NCBI GenBank assembly: GCA_964620595.1
Contig: CAZUHP010000006.1
Coordinates: 36,889-100,888, forward strand
Direction: 5' to 3'
From: Desulfocarbo sp964620595
Lineage (GTDB): Bacteria > Desulfobacterota > Desulfarculia > Desulfarculales > Desulfarculaceae
Length of the DNA: 64,000 bases
Positions within the stretch are counted from its first letter, which is position 1, and each line of letters opens with the position of its first letter. Positions 55,727 to 64,000 of this stretch are shown one piece after another. The notes under the pieces are model-generated. The model saw only the letters and a list, made by a program, of their open reading frames with translations, was not told the origin of the DNA and did not search any database. The translations under genes were made by a program, and so were the position numbers.

Positions 55727-56740
55727 TTAGAACTGGCGCAAGAAGCGCAGGTCGTTTTCGTAGAACAGGCGCAGGTCGTCGATGCCCCACAGGAGCATGG
55801 CCACGCGCTCGATGCCCATGCCAAAGGCGAAGCCGGTGACCTGGTCTGGGTCGTAGCCCACGGCCTTGAACACGTTGGGGTCCACCATGCCCGAGCCCAG
55901 GATCTCCAGCCAGCCGGTGTGGGAGCACACCCGGCAGCCGGCGCCCTTGCATACCACGCAGCCGATGTCCACCTCGGCCGAGGGCTCGGTGAAGGGGAAG
56001 AAGCTGGGGCGGAAGCGCAGGGGCACGTCCTGGCCGAACACCTGGTGCACGAAGGTGGTGAGCACCCCCTTCAGGTCGGCAAAGGAGATGCCCTCCTCCA
56101 CCATGAGCCCCTCCACCTGGTGGAACATGGGGGAGTGGGTGGCGTCGGAGTCACGGCGGAAGGCCTTGCCCGGGCACACGATGCGCACCGGCGGCGGCTG
56201 GCTCTCCATGGTGCGTATCTGCACCGGGCTGGTGTGGGTGCGGAGCACCACGTCCCCGGCCACGTAGAAGGTGTCCTGCATGTCCCGGGCCGGGTGGTCC
56301 GGGGGCATGTTGAGGGCCTCGAAGCAGTACCAGTCCAGCTCCACCTCGGGGCTCTCCACCACCTCGAAGCCCAGGCGGGTGAACACCTCCAGGATCAGGC
56401 GTTCGGCCTGGGTGATGGGGTGCACCCGGCCCCGGCGGGGGCGGATGCCGGGCAGGGTCACGTCCTCGGCGCCGCGCCCGGGGGCGGCCGGAGCCTGCTC
56501 CAGGCGCTCGGCGGCCTGCTCCAGGGCCTGGGCCACCTCCTGCTTGAGGGCGTTCACCGCCTTGCCAAAGGCGGGGCGCTCCTCGGCCGGCAGGCTGCCG
56601 GTACGGCGCAGGAGCAGGGTCAGCTCGCCCTTGCGGCCCAGGAGCCGGGTCTTGAGTTCGCTTAGTTCCTTGAGGTCGGCCACCTGGGCCACGGCCTCCA
56701 GGGCCTTGTCCTTGAGCGCCTGTAGCTCCTCGGGTTTCAT
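55727..56740 (-). CDS. pheS: Phenylalanyl-tRNA synthetase alpha subunit
   Basis: The 337 residues comprise an N-terminal coiled coil (about 1-90) and a class II catalytic core with HPITQAERLILEVF, FHQVEGLMVEEGISF and the motif-3 GFAFGMGIERVAML. CVVCKGAGCRVC in the core is a cysteine cluster seen in some PheS proteins. It lies 29 nt after rplT and continues the translation operon. Confidence 0.98.
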   Translation of the reverse strand: MKPEELQALKDKALEAVAQVADLKELSELKTRLLGRKGELTLLLRRTGSLPAEERPAFGKAVNALKQEVAQALEQAAERLEQAPAAPGRGAEDVTLPGIRPRRGRVHPITQAERLILEVFTRLGFEVVESPEVELDWYCFEALNMPPDHPARDMQDTFYVAGDVVLRTHTSPVQIRTMESQPPPVRIVCPGKAFRRDSDATHSPMFHQVEGLMVEEGISFADLKGVLTTFVHQVFGQDVPLRFRPSFFPFTEPSAEVDIGCVVCKGAGCRVCSHTGWLEILGSGMVDPNVFKAVGYDPDQVTGFAFGMGIERVAMLLWGIDDLRLFYENDLRFLRQF

Positions 56741-56769
56741 ACGCCCTCTGGGGTGGGGGCGGGGGCCGC

Positions 56770-57120
56770 CTAGGCCCCCTTGGCTATCTCCACTACCGCG
56801 GCGAAACCGGCGGGGTCGCTCACCGCGATATCGGCCAGGACCTTGCGGTCCAGGGCCACCTCAGCCTTCTTGAGGCCGCTGATAAATCGGCTGTAGCTGA
56901 GGCCGTGCTCGCGGGCCGCGGCGTTGATGCGCACGATCCACAGCTTGCGGAAGTCGCGCTTGCGGGCCTTGCGGTCGCGGTAGGCAAAGGAAAGGGCGCG
57001 GTCCACAGTTTCGGTGGCGGTGCGATACAGCTTGCGGCGACCGCCCACATAGCCCTTGGCCAGCTTCAGCACTTTGTTGCGGCGGCGCCGGGCCTTGAAT
57101 CCACGCTTTACTCTAGGCAT
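56770..57120 (-). CDS. rplT: 50S ribosomal protein L20
   Basis: A 116-residue basic protein with the typical start MPRVKRGFKARRRRNKVLKL and RDRKARKRDFRKLWIVRINAA. It binds 23S rRNA early in 50S assembly and in many bacteria represses its own operon by binding the rpmI-rplT leader. It follows rpmI by 30 nt. Confidence 0.99.
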   Translation of the reverse strand: MPRVKRGFKARRRRNKVLKLAKGYVGGRRKLYRTATETVDRALSFAYRDRKARKRDFRKLWIVRINAAAREHGLSYSRFISGLKKAEVALDRKVLADIAVSDPAGFAAVVEIAKGA

Positions 57121-57150
57121 GTCTGGTTACTCCTGATCAGCCTTTCTGCC

Positions 57151-57348
57151 TCATAGGTAGGGCAGCAGGCGCTTGAGGGCACTTTTGTTGGTGCCGTCCA
57201 CCACGGTGGACTGGCGCAGGTTGCGCTTGCGCTTGGGCGACTTGTGGCCCAAAAGGTGACTGGCGTAGGCCTTGTTGCGCTTGAAGCGCCCGGTGCCGGT
57301 CTTCTTGAAGCGCTTGGCCGCCGCCCGGTTGGTCTTGATCTTGGGCAT
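57151..57348 (-). CDS. rpmI: 50S ribosomal protein L35
   Basis: A 65-residue basic protein: MPKIKTNRAAAKRFKKTGTG and AYASHLLGHKSPKRKRNLRQ are diagnostic. The 142-nt gap between infC and rpmI is the place where L20 usually controls this operon. It contains a CCCTTGACGCCCTTGGCAAGGG-like fold (about 57439-57461), but I cannot show an L20 site. Confidence 0.98.
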   Translation of the reverse strand: MPKIKTNRAAAKRFKKTGTGRFKRNKAYASHLLGHKSPKRKRNLRQSTVVDGTNKSALKRLLPYL

Positions 57349-57490
57349 GGTTACTACTCCTTAGAAAGCGATAAACGCCGCCTCCCTCCGGACCGGCAGG
57401 AAGATGTCCCGCTCCGGCCCGGCCTGGAGGTGGCCGCCCCTTGCCAAGGGCGTCAAGGGGATGTCATATCCGCTAAGGGCCCCGGCGCGC

Positions 57491-58003
<513 letters not shown>

Positions 58004-58059
58004 GGCCCTTTCCTCCTCTTACTGGTTTAAGTCGTTCGGCGGCCTCCGTCTGGTCGTTC

Positions 58060-59919
58060 TCAGCCCTGTCCGGGCTGGGACTCGGCCGCCACCCGCGCGG
58101 CGAAATCTTCCACCTTCATGGGCTCCAGGTTCTTGCCGCTCCTGAGCCTGGCCGTCACCATGCGATCTGCGACCTCCTTGTCGCCCAGGATCAGCATGTA
58201 GGGCACCTTCATGAGCTGGGCTTCGCGGATCTTGGCGCCCAGCTTCTCGTTGCGCAGATCCGCCTCCGCCCGGATGCCGGCGGCGCGCAGGAAGGCGTGC
58301 ACCTCCCCGGCCCACTGGTCGGCCCGCTCGGTCACGGTCAACACCCGCACCTGCTCCGGGGCCAGCCACACGGGGAAGGCCCCTGCGTAGTGCTCGATCA
58401 AGACCCCGATGAAGCGCTCGATGGAGCCCAGGATCACCCGGTGCAGCATCACCGGCCGCTCCTGGGTGCCCTCGGACGTGACGTAGGTCAAATCGAAACG
58501 CTCGGGCAGGGTGAAGTCGCACTGGATGGTGGCGCACTGCCACTCCCGGCCCAGGGCATCCTTTAGCTTCACGTCGATCTTGGGCCCGTAAAAGGCGCCG
58601 TCACCCTCATTTATATCAAATTCCCGCCCGCTTTTTTCAAGGGCCGCGGTGAGGGCGCTGGTGGCCCGCTCCCAATCCTCGTCCGAGCCGATGGATTTCT
58701 CCGGCCGGGTGGAAAGCTCCAGGGAGTAGTCGAAACCGAAGATGCCCATCACGTCGGTCACGAAATTCATCACCCCCTCGATCTCGGCGTGCACCTGGTC
58801 CGGCCGGCAGAGGATGTGGGCGTCGTCCTGGGTGAAGGCCCGCACCCGGGTGAGCCCGTGCAACACCCCGGATTTCTCGTGGCGGTGCACCAGGCCCAAC
58901 TCGAAATAGCGCAAGGGCAACTCGCGGTAGGAACGCACCTTGCTCTTGTAGATCAGCATGTGGGCCAGGCAGTTCATGGGCTTGATGCCGTAGGCGCCGC
59001 CTTCCACCTCGGTGAAGTACATGTTCTCGCGGTAGTGGTCGAAATGGCCCGAGCGCTCCCACATCTCGCGCCGCAATATCTGGGGGCCGGCCACCATGTG
59101 GTAGCCGCGCTTCAGGTGCTCCTTGCGCTCGAACTCCTCGATGAGGTAGCGCAAGAGCGCGCCCCGGGGGTGCCAGACCACCAGGCCCGCGCCCAGCTCC
59201 TCGTGGAAGCTGAACAGCTCCAGCTCTTTGCCCAGCTTGCGGTGGTCGCGCTTCTTGGCTTCCTCCAGGAGCCGCAGGTGGCGCTTGAGTTCCTTCCTGT
59301 CGAAAAAGGCGGTGCCGTAGATGCGGCTGAGCATGCGGTTGCGCTCGTCGCCGCGCCAGTAGGCCCCGGCCACGGACAGGAGCTTGAAGGCGCCCACCCG
59401 GCCGGTGGAGGGCAGGTGGGGCCCGCGGCAGAGGTCGGTGAAGCCGCCCTGCTGGTAGATACTGACCGTATCGTCGGCCAGCTCGTCGATCAGCTCCACC
59501 TTGTAGATCTCATCCTGGTCCGCAAAGTATCGCCGCGCCTGGTCCCTGGGCTCCAGCCGCCGGGTAAAGGGCTGGTTGGCCTTTATGATCTCGGCCATTT
59601 TCTTTTCGATGGCCGGCAGGTCGTCGGGCGTAAAGGGGCGCTCGTAGTCGAAGTCGTAGTAAAAGCCGTTTTCAATGGCCGGGCCTATGGCCACCTTGAC
59701 CCCGGGGAACAGCTCTTTCACCGCCTCGGCCATGATGTGGGCGGTGGAATGGCGCAGCACCTCCAGGGCCTCGGGAGAGCCGGGGAGTACCGGCTCCAGG
59801 TCCGCCTGGGGATCGACCTCAGCGCCCAGGTCCACCAGCTTGCCGTCCAGCTTGGCGGCTACGGCCTTCCTGGCGGCCTTGGGGTCGTGTTGGGCCAATA
59901 TTTCGGCTGCGGTTGCCAT
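58060..59919 (-). CDS. thrS: Threonyl-tRNA synthetase
   Basis: The 619-residue class II synthetase has an editing domain (HSTAHIMAEAV, DLCRGPH), the catalytic core (GPQILRREMWERSGH, CLAHMLIYKS, LTRVRAFTQDDAHIL) and the anticodon domain. Motif 2 of the core usually reads MNCPGH; here it is MNCLAH. The N-terminal TGS domain is clipped: the first strand (like ITLPDGS) is missing, and an in-frame TGA six codons before the ATG leaves no room for it. It leads the thrS-infC-rpmI-rplT-pheST run, with tRNA-Val just upstream. Confidence 0.96.
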   Translation of the reverse strand: MATAAEILAQHDPKAARKAVAAKLDGKLVDLGAEVDPQADLEPVLPGSPEALEVLRHSTAHIMAEAVKELFPGVKVAIGPAIENGFYYDFDYERPFTPDDLPAIEKKMAEIIKANQPFTRRLEPRDQARRYFADQDEIYKVELIDELADDTVSIYQQGGFTDLCRGPHLPSTGRVGAFKLLSVAGAYWRGDERNRMLSRIYGTAFFDRKELKRHLRLLEEAKKRDHRKLGKELELFSFHEELGAGLVVWHPRGALLRYLIEEFERKEHLKRGYHMVAGPQILRREMWERSGHFDHYRENMYFTEVEGGAYGIKPMNCLAHMLIYKSKVRSYRELPLRYFELGLVHRHEKSGVLHGLTRVRAFTQDDAHILCRPDQVHAEIEGVMNFVTDVMGIFGFDYSLELSTRPEKSIGSDEDWERATSALTAALEKSGREFDINEGDGAFYGPKIDVKLKDALGREWQCATIQCDFTLPERFDLTYVTSEGTQERPVMLHRVILGSIERFIGVLIEHYAGAFPVWLAPEQVRVLTVTERADQWAGEVHAFLRAAGIRAEADLRNEKLGAKIREAQLMKVPYMLILGDKEVADRMVTARLRSGKNLEPMKVEDFAARVAAESQPGQG

Positions 59920-60031
59920 GGTAACCCCGAGAAGTCATCTCCGCGAAAAAACACGAAAAACCCCGTCTCCCACGCCGCGCCCCCTGGCCAGCCCCTATTT
60001 GGGCCGCCGGCCCCGGGCGCCGTGGTCCGGG

Positions 60032-60106
60032 TGGTAGGCACGCCGGGATTTGAACCCGGGACCTCTACCGTGTCAGGGTAGCGCTCTCCCCCTGAGCTAC
60101 GTGCCT
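60032..60106 (-). tRNA. tRNA-Val (anticodon GAC)
   Basis: The 75-nt cloverleaf has acceptor AGGCACG/CGTGCCT, D stem GCTC/GAGC, anticodon stem CTACC/GGTAG around CTGACAC (anticodon GAC, decoding GUC), T arm CCGGG-TTCAAAT-CCCGG and an encoded CCA (60032-60034). It is transcribed leftward ahead of thrS. Confidence 0.97.
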
Positions 60107-60187
60107 GAAATAGAACACTCTTTCTACCAGCGGCCCGGGTCCCTGTCAAGGGAGATAACCCCGGCCGGCATATCCCCGGCCCAGCGG

Positions 60188-61454
60188 CTACTTGGCGATG
60201 AGCAGGAGCTTGAGCCCCTGGGGCGAAATATCCAGTACGTTCACCAGAAAATCGCCGAAATCCTGCACCAGGAGCCGGTCGGCCAACTGGGAGGGCGGGC
60301 CGTTCAGCTTCACCTTGAGCTCGGCCCAGCCCGCGCCCACCGACTCGCGCCGCACCCCGGCCACCAGGGTGCCCAGGGAGCCCAACACTTGCTCGAAGCG
60401 GTGCAGGTCGGCCAGGCTGCGCAGCCCCCGGATGGAGACGCTCACCTCGCTCTTGGGCGTGCCCTGGCCGGGCGCGGCCTTGGCCACCTGCTCCAGGAGT
60501 TGGCGCACTGCCAGCTGCACCGCCTCGGTCACCGCCGGCCCGGCGCCCGGCCCCGGGGTGAGGTGGAAGCTGGGGCCTTCGGCCTCCACCAGGGCCAGGG
60601 CCTTTTGCGAGGCCACGTCCAGGGCCATGAGCTGGGCCACCGGCGGCGGGCTCTCCCCCGGGGGGGTGACCAGGGGGTAGGTGCGCACCCGCCCCAGGAT
60701 GACCAGGCCGGCCCCGGCCATGCGGGCCAGGTCCAGGGCCTGTTCCTCGGAGAGCACCGGCTGGCGGGCCTCGGCCGGCACCTTGCCGGCCAGGGAGCCC
60801 ACGTCCACCAGGCGCACGCCCAGGCTCTTGAGCACCTGGGCCACTGGCGCGGGCGCGGGCGGCACCCCGGGATTGCCGGACCACCAGTACACCGCGGGCC
60901 GGCCCGGCGCGGCCTCCTCGGAGACCAGGACCAGGGTGAGCGCCTGGCGGGCGGCCGGCAGCCTGAGGCCGGCCTGGGTGAGCGCCCGGTCCAGGGAGCC
61001 CTGGTCCACGCTGACCGAGACTAGCACCACCACCACCTCGCTGGTGGCGGTCTGGGCCTGGAGGCTGTAGTTGGTCACGAACTGGCGAGCCTTGGCCAGT
61101 ATCTCGCTCTCCAGCCTGTCGAGCTGGGCGCGCAGGGTGGCTGGGTCCACCATGGCCACCGCCGCCCGGGCCACTGCCTGGCGGAGGGCCTGGGCCACCG
61201 CGGCCTGGCGGGCGGCGGCCTGGTCGTCTCCGGCCGGGGCCCGGCCCAGGACCAGGGCGGTGGCCGTCCCCCCGGGCTTGGCCGGGGCCGCNNNNNNNNN
61301 NNNNNNNNNNNNNNNNNNNNNNNNNNNNNNNNNNNNNNNNNNNNNNNNNNNNNNNNNNNNNNNNNNNNNNNNNNNNNNNNNNNNNNNNNNNGGCCGGGGC
61401 CGCAAGGCCCAGGGCCAGGGCCAAGAGGGCCATGAGCCAAAGCGCCTTTTTCAT
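60188..61454 (-). CDS. Secreted FlgT/CsgG-like protein interrupted by an assembly gap
   Basis: A signal peptide (MKKALWLMALLALALGLAA) starts at ATG 61454, its first base overlapping the miaA stop (ATGA). After 100 N the frame resumes and runs to 60188. The mature part has an N-terminal domain like FlgT-N (ARQAAVAQALRQAVARA, VTNYSLQAQ), a middle CsgG/TolB-like domain (VLKSLGVRLVDVGS, GAGLVILGRVRTYP) and a C-terminal domain ending GLKLLLIAK. Function is unknown; a periplasmic assembly factor is likely. Both sides of the gap encode the same AAPA, so the gene is probably intact at about 384 residues. Confidence 0.7.
61292..61391. other. 100-N assembly gap with overlapping ends
   Basis: A standard-length unknown gap. 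The 12 bases just left of it and the 12 just right are identical, GGCCGGGGCCGC. Merging the ends joins the signal peptide to the mature protein in frame. Confidence 0.95.
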
Positions 61455-62452
61455 GCCTCTCCCTCCCGGGGCGGCGCCGCCTCGCCCGCCTCGGGCCAGT
61501 GCCGCGCCACCAGGTCAAAGACCGCCTGGCGGTCCTCGGGTGAGTGCCAGTTTATACCTTCCATGCCCCGAAACCAAGTGAGCTGCCGCTTGGCATAGGC
61601 CCTGGTGCGGCTCACCATCTCGGCCAGGGCCTCCTCCTGGCTGATTTCGCCCTGGATGAAGCGCAGGGCCTGGGCATAACCCAGGCTGCCCAGGGCCTTG
61701 GCCCCGGCCGGCACCCCCCGCTCCAGAAGCGCCCGCACCTCCTCCACCAGGCCCTGGTCCCACATCTGGCGGCAACGCGCCTGGATGCGCGCCTCCAGCT
61801 CGGGCCGGGGCCGGTTCAGCCCCACCAGGAAGTAGTCATGGCGCGGGGTGCTGAAGCCGTGCTCGGCCTGGCGCTTGCTCAGGGGCTCGCCGGTCTGCAG
61901 GCACACTTCCAGGGCCCGGAGCACCCGCTGGCGGTCGTTGGGATGCAGCCGCCCGGCCGCCTCCGGGTCCAGCCCGGCCAGGCGCTGGTGCATGGCCCGG
62001 GGCCCCAGGGCCTCCCATTCGGCCTGGAGCCGCGCCCGCAGCTCCTTGTCCACCGGCGGCAGGGGCGCCAGGCCGTACAGCAGGGCGCGGACATAGAGCC
62101 CGGTGCCCCCGGCCACCAGCACCCGCTTGCCCCGGCTGCGGATGTCCTGGATGGCCTGCTCGGCCAAGGCGGCGAAGCGAGCCGCGTCGAAGTCTTCATC
62201 GGGCTGGGCCACGTCCACCAGGTGGTGGGGCGCGGCCGCCCGCTCGGCCGGGGTGGGCTTGGCCGAGCCGATGTCCAGGCCGTGATAGACCTGCACGCTG
62301 TCGGCGTTCACCACCTCGGCGCCGAAGCGCTGGCAGATCTCCACCGCCAGGGAGGTCTTGCCCACCGCGGTGGGCCCCACCAGCACCATCAGCGGCTCAG
62401 GGGCGGGGGGACGGGGGGGGCGAGGGGGGCGAGGGGGACGGGTGGGGCTCAA
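61451..62452 (-). CDS. miaA: tRNA dimethylallyltransferase
   Basis: The enzyme adds dimethylallyl to A37 of tRNAs reading U-starting codons. The 333 residues have the P-loop VGPTAVGKTSLA, NADSVQVYHGLDIGSAKP, VAGGTGLY and AYAKRQLTWFRG. It starts at TTG 62452, overlapping the mutL stop, with GGAG 8 nt upstream. Residues 4-20 (RPPRPPRPP and on) are a translation of the C-rich repeat. ATG 62389, one residue before VLVGPTAVGKT, is the alternative start if the repeat is untranslated. Confidence 0.95.
   Translation of the reverse strand: MSPTRPPRPPRPPRPPAPEPLMVLVGPTAVGKTSLAVEICQRFGAEVVNADSVQVYHGLDIGSAKPTPAERAAAPHHLVDVAQPDEDFDAARFAALAEQAIQDIRSRGKRVLVAGGTGLYVRALLYGLAPLPPVDKELRARLQAEWEALGPRAMHQRLAGLDPEAAGRLHPNDRQRVLRALEVCLQTGEPLSKRQAEHGFSTPRHDYFLVGLNRPRPELEARIQARCRQMWDQGLVEEVRALLERGVPAGAKALGSLGYAQALRFIQGEISQEEALAEMVSRTRAYAKRQLTWFRGMEGINWHSPEDRQAVFDLVARHWPEAGEAAPPREGEA
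62395..62445 (-). repeat. C-rich repeat at the mutL/miaA junction
   Basis: On the sense strand CCCCCTCGCCCCCCT and related units lie between the mutL stop and the miaA P-loop. It is the opposite strand orientation to the intergenic tracts. Confidence 0.75.
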
Positions 62453-64000
62453 TGAACTGGCTCCGCGCTGCGCTTGAAGTGTTTGGCCAGCTCCCGGCGG
62501 CTGATGGTGAGGAACACCGGCCGGCCGTGGGGGCAGGTCACCGGCGGGGGCAGGGCTGCGGCCCGGGCCACCAGGTGGCTGAGTTCCTGGGGACCCAGGC
62601 GCTGGCCGCTCTTGATGGAGGCGCGGCAGGCCAGGGAGCGGAGCGCCACCTCCAGGAACTCGGGCGTGCCCGGCGGCACCCCGGCCCGGCTCAGCTCAGA
62701 GATGAGGTCGCGCACCACGGGCACCGGGTCCTGGCCGGTGAGCACCGGCGGCACGCTGGTCACCACCCAGGTGTTGCCGCCAAAGGGGCCCATCTCCAGG
62801 CCCAGCCGGGCCCAGTCCGCGCTCTGGCCCTGGGCCAGGGCCGATTCCCGGGGGGTGAGTTCCAGGGTGGCCGGGTTCAGCAGGCCCTGGCGGGGCAATG
62901 GGCCCCGGGCCAGGCCGCGCTTCAGCTCCTCGTAGGTGAGCCGTTCGTGGGCGGCGTGCTGGTCCACGATGACCAGTCCCTGGCTGGAGGCGCAGATGAT
63001 GTACAGGCCGTGGAGCTGGCCCAGCACCGTCAGGTCCGCGGCCGGCCCGAAAAGGGGCTGCGCCTGGGGCAGGGAAGGCGCGGCCGCCTCGGGCTGGGAC
63101 GCGGTCGTCTCGGCCGCCGGCTCCTGGAGCCTGGCCCCGGCCGCCGGGTTCGCCTCGCCTCCCGTGGGAAGCGCCGCCAGGGGGGCGTGGGGGGCGGGGG
63201 GAGCGCCGGCCGGGGCCTGGTTGGCCGGGGCTGGCGAGGGTGCCGGCCGGTAGGAGGGCCGCACCCGCAGGGACGCGGCCTGGCTCCGCCCGGCCAGGCC
63301 GGGGCGGGCCTTGGCCAGGGCCTGCCTCAGGGCCTTGGCCAGGCCGTCGTGAACCTCTTTTTGGCGGCGGAAGCGGACCTCTGTCTTGGCCGGGTGCACG
63401 TTCACGTCCACCTCGGCCGGGTCCAGGTCTATGCGCAGCACCACCACCGGCCGCCGGCCATCGGGCATGAGCCCCCGGTAGGCCTCGCCAATGGCGTGGA
63501 GCAGCACCTTGTCGCGCACGAAGCGGCCGTTGACAAAGGTGTAGACCTGGTCCAGGGCGGCGCGGTTCAGGTCGGGCAGGCCGGCCAGGCCGCTGAGGGC
63601 CAGGCCCTGGGCCTCCTCCTCCACCCGCACCATGCGGCTGGCCGCCTCCCGGCCCAGGAGGGTGGCCACCCGCACCGCCAACTCGGCCGAGGCGGGAAGG
63701 TCGTAGGTGATGCGGCCGTTGACCGTATAGCGGAAGGCCACCCCGGGCCGGGCCAGGGCCAGGCGCAGGAAGGCCTCGCCCAGGTGCCCGGCCTCGGTGG
63801 AGGCGCTTTTCAGGAACTTGCGGCGGGCCGGGGTGTTGAAGAACAGGTCGCGCACCTCCACCACGGTGCCGATGGGGCAGCCCACCTCCTTGACCTGGCG
63901 CACCGAGCCGCCCTGGACCACCACCTCGGCGCCGATTTCGTCCTGGGCCCGGCGGGAGCGGATGGTGAAGCGGCTCACCGCCGCGATGCTGGGAATGGCC
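62449..64000 (-). CDS. mutL: DNA mismatch repair protein MutL, C-terminal part
   Basis: The frame is open to the window edge (…AIPSIAAVSRFT, the end of the GEALPSIAAVS motif), so the N-terminal ATPase motifs lie outside; about 516 residues are visible. It keeps NTPARRKFLK, the VNVHPAKTEVRF motif, a Pro/Ala-rich linker and a C-terminal domain with the endonuclease motifs DQHAAHERLTYE, LACRASIKSGQ and CPHGRP. This MutL should therefore nick DNA itself, as in bacteria without MutH. Confidence 0.96.
   Translation of the reverse strand, partial: AIPSIAAVSRFTIRSRRAQDEIGAEVVVQGGSVRQVKEVGCPIGTVVEVRDLFFNTPARRKFLKSASTEAGHLGEAFLRLALARPGVAFRYTVNGRITYDLPASAELAVRVATLLGREAASRMVRVEEEAQGLALSGLAGLPDLNRAALDQVYTFVNGRFVRDKVLLHAIGEAYRGLMPDGRRPVVVLRIDLDPAEVDVNVHPAKTEVRFRRQKEVHDGLAKALRQALAKARPGLAGRSQAASLRVRPSYRPAPSPAPANQAPAGAPPAPHAPLAALPTGGEANPAAGARLQEPAAETTASQPEAAAPSLPQAQPLFGPAADLTVLGQLHGLYIICASSQGLVIVDQHAAHERLTYEELKRGLARGPLPRQGLLNPATLELTPRESALAQGQSADWARLGLEMGPFGGNTWVVTSVPPVLTGQDPVPVVRDLISELSRAGVPPGTPEFLEVALRSLACRASIKSGQRLGPQELSHLVARAAALPPPVTCPHGRPVFLTISRRELAKHFKRSAEPVH

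Overview
The window is high-GC, gene-dense bacterial chromosome, most likely from an anaerobic Desulfobacterota lineage (Desulfarculus-like). That placement is an inference from GC content, a siroheme/ferredoxin-type small sulfite-reductase-like protein, a ferredoxin-fused nitroreductase, FolD plus FchA one-carbon enzymes, TamA/TamB, and two sigma-54 activators. No phage, integrase, transposase or CRISPR array is visible. A 100-N block (61292-61391) shows this is a draft or metagenome assembly.

Layout. 1-5360 (+): 3' end of mutS2, then dnaG and rpoD. 5572-20043: a nitrogen-assimilation block. An NrpR-family regulator (-) diverges from nadE, a class I glutamine amidotransferase, gltB, gltD, a NifA-type sigma-54 activator, a TIGR02001-type outer-membrane protein and glnA (+). 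20228-24540: trmI (+), a ferredoxin-nitroreductase and an acyltransferase fused to a GpsA-like domain (-). 24997-30262: a LexA/UmuD-like peptidase without a DNA-binding domain (-), then an amidohydrolase and a yhaO-yhaN pair (+). 30398-36479 (-): small membrane and hypothetical proteins, YihY, adenine deaminase and a kinase/ATPase fusion. 36600-42277 (+): tamA-tamB. 42354-44635 (-): a cytidylate-kinase-like protein fused to a BON domain, and pncB. 44863-47997 (+): two response regulators and a Nudix hydrolase. 48080-51875: panB-panE (-) divergent from folD-fchA (+). 51987-64000 (-): translation and repair genes mutL-miaA-secreted protein-tRNA-Val-thrS-infC-rpmI-rplT-pheS-pheT-merR, then the sulfite-reductase-like gene.

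The strongest unexplained signal is a palindrome, TACC-N4-GGTA. I found five exact copies, all in non-coding DNA of the nitrogen block: one before nadE, one before the outer-membrane protein gene and three before glnA. Two TACT-N4-GGTA variants lie at the start of the sigma-54 activator gene. Two of these promoters also carry near-perfect sigma-54 -24/-12 elements, with the palindromes about 85-115 bp upstream. This points to an uncharacterised nitrogen regulon run by the NrpR-like protein, the sigma-54 activator, or both.

The second recurring theme is a G-rich simple repeat (units like GGGGGCGACG). It sits just downstream of many stop codons on the sense strand and is also translated in frame inside at least four genes. 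Other notable points: infC appears to start at AUA; thrS has a clipped TGS domain; the assembly gap can be closed by a 12-bp end overlap; and a response regulator carries a histidine-kinase dimerisation segment lacking its histidine.
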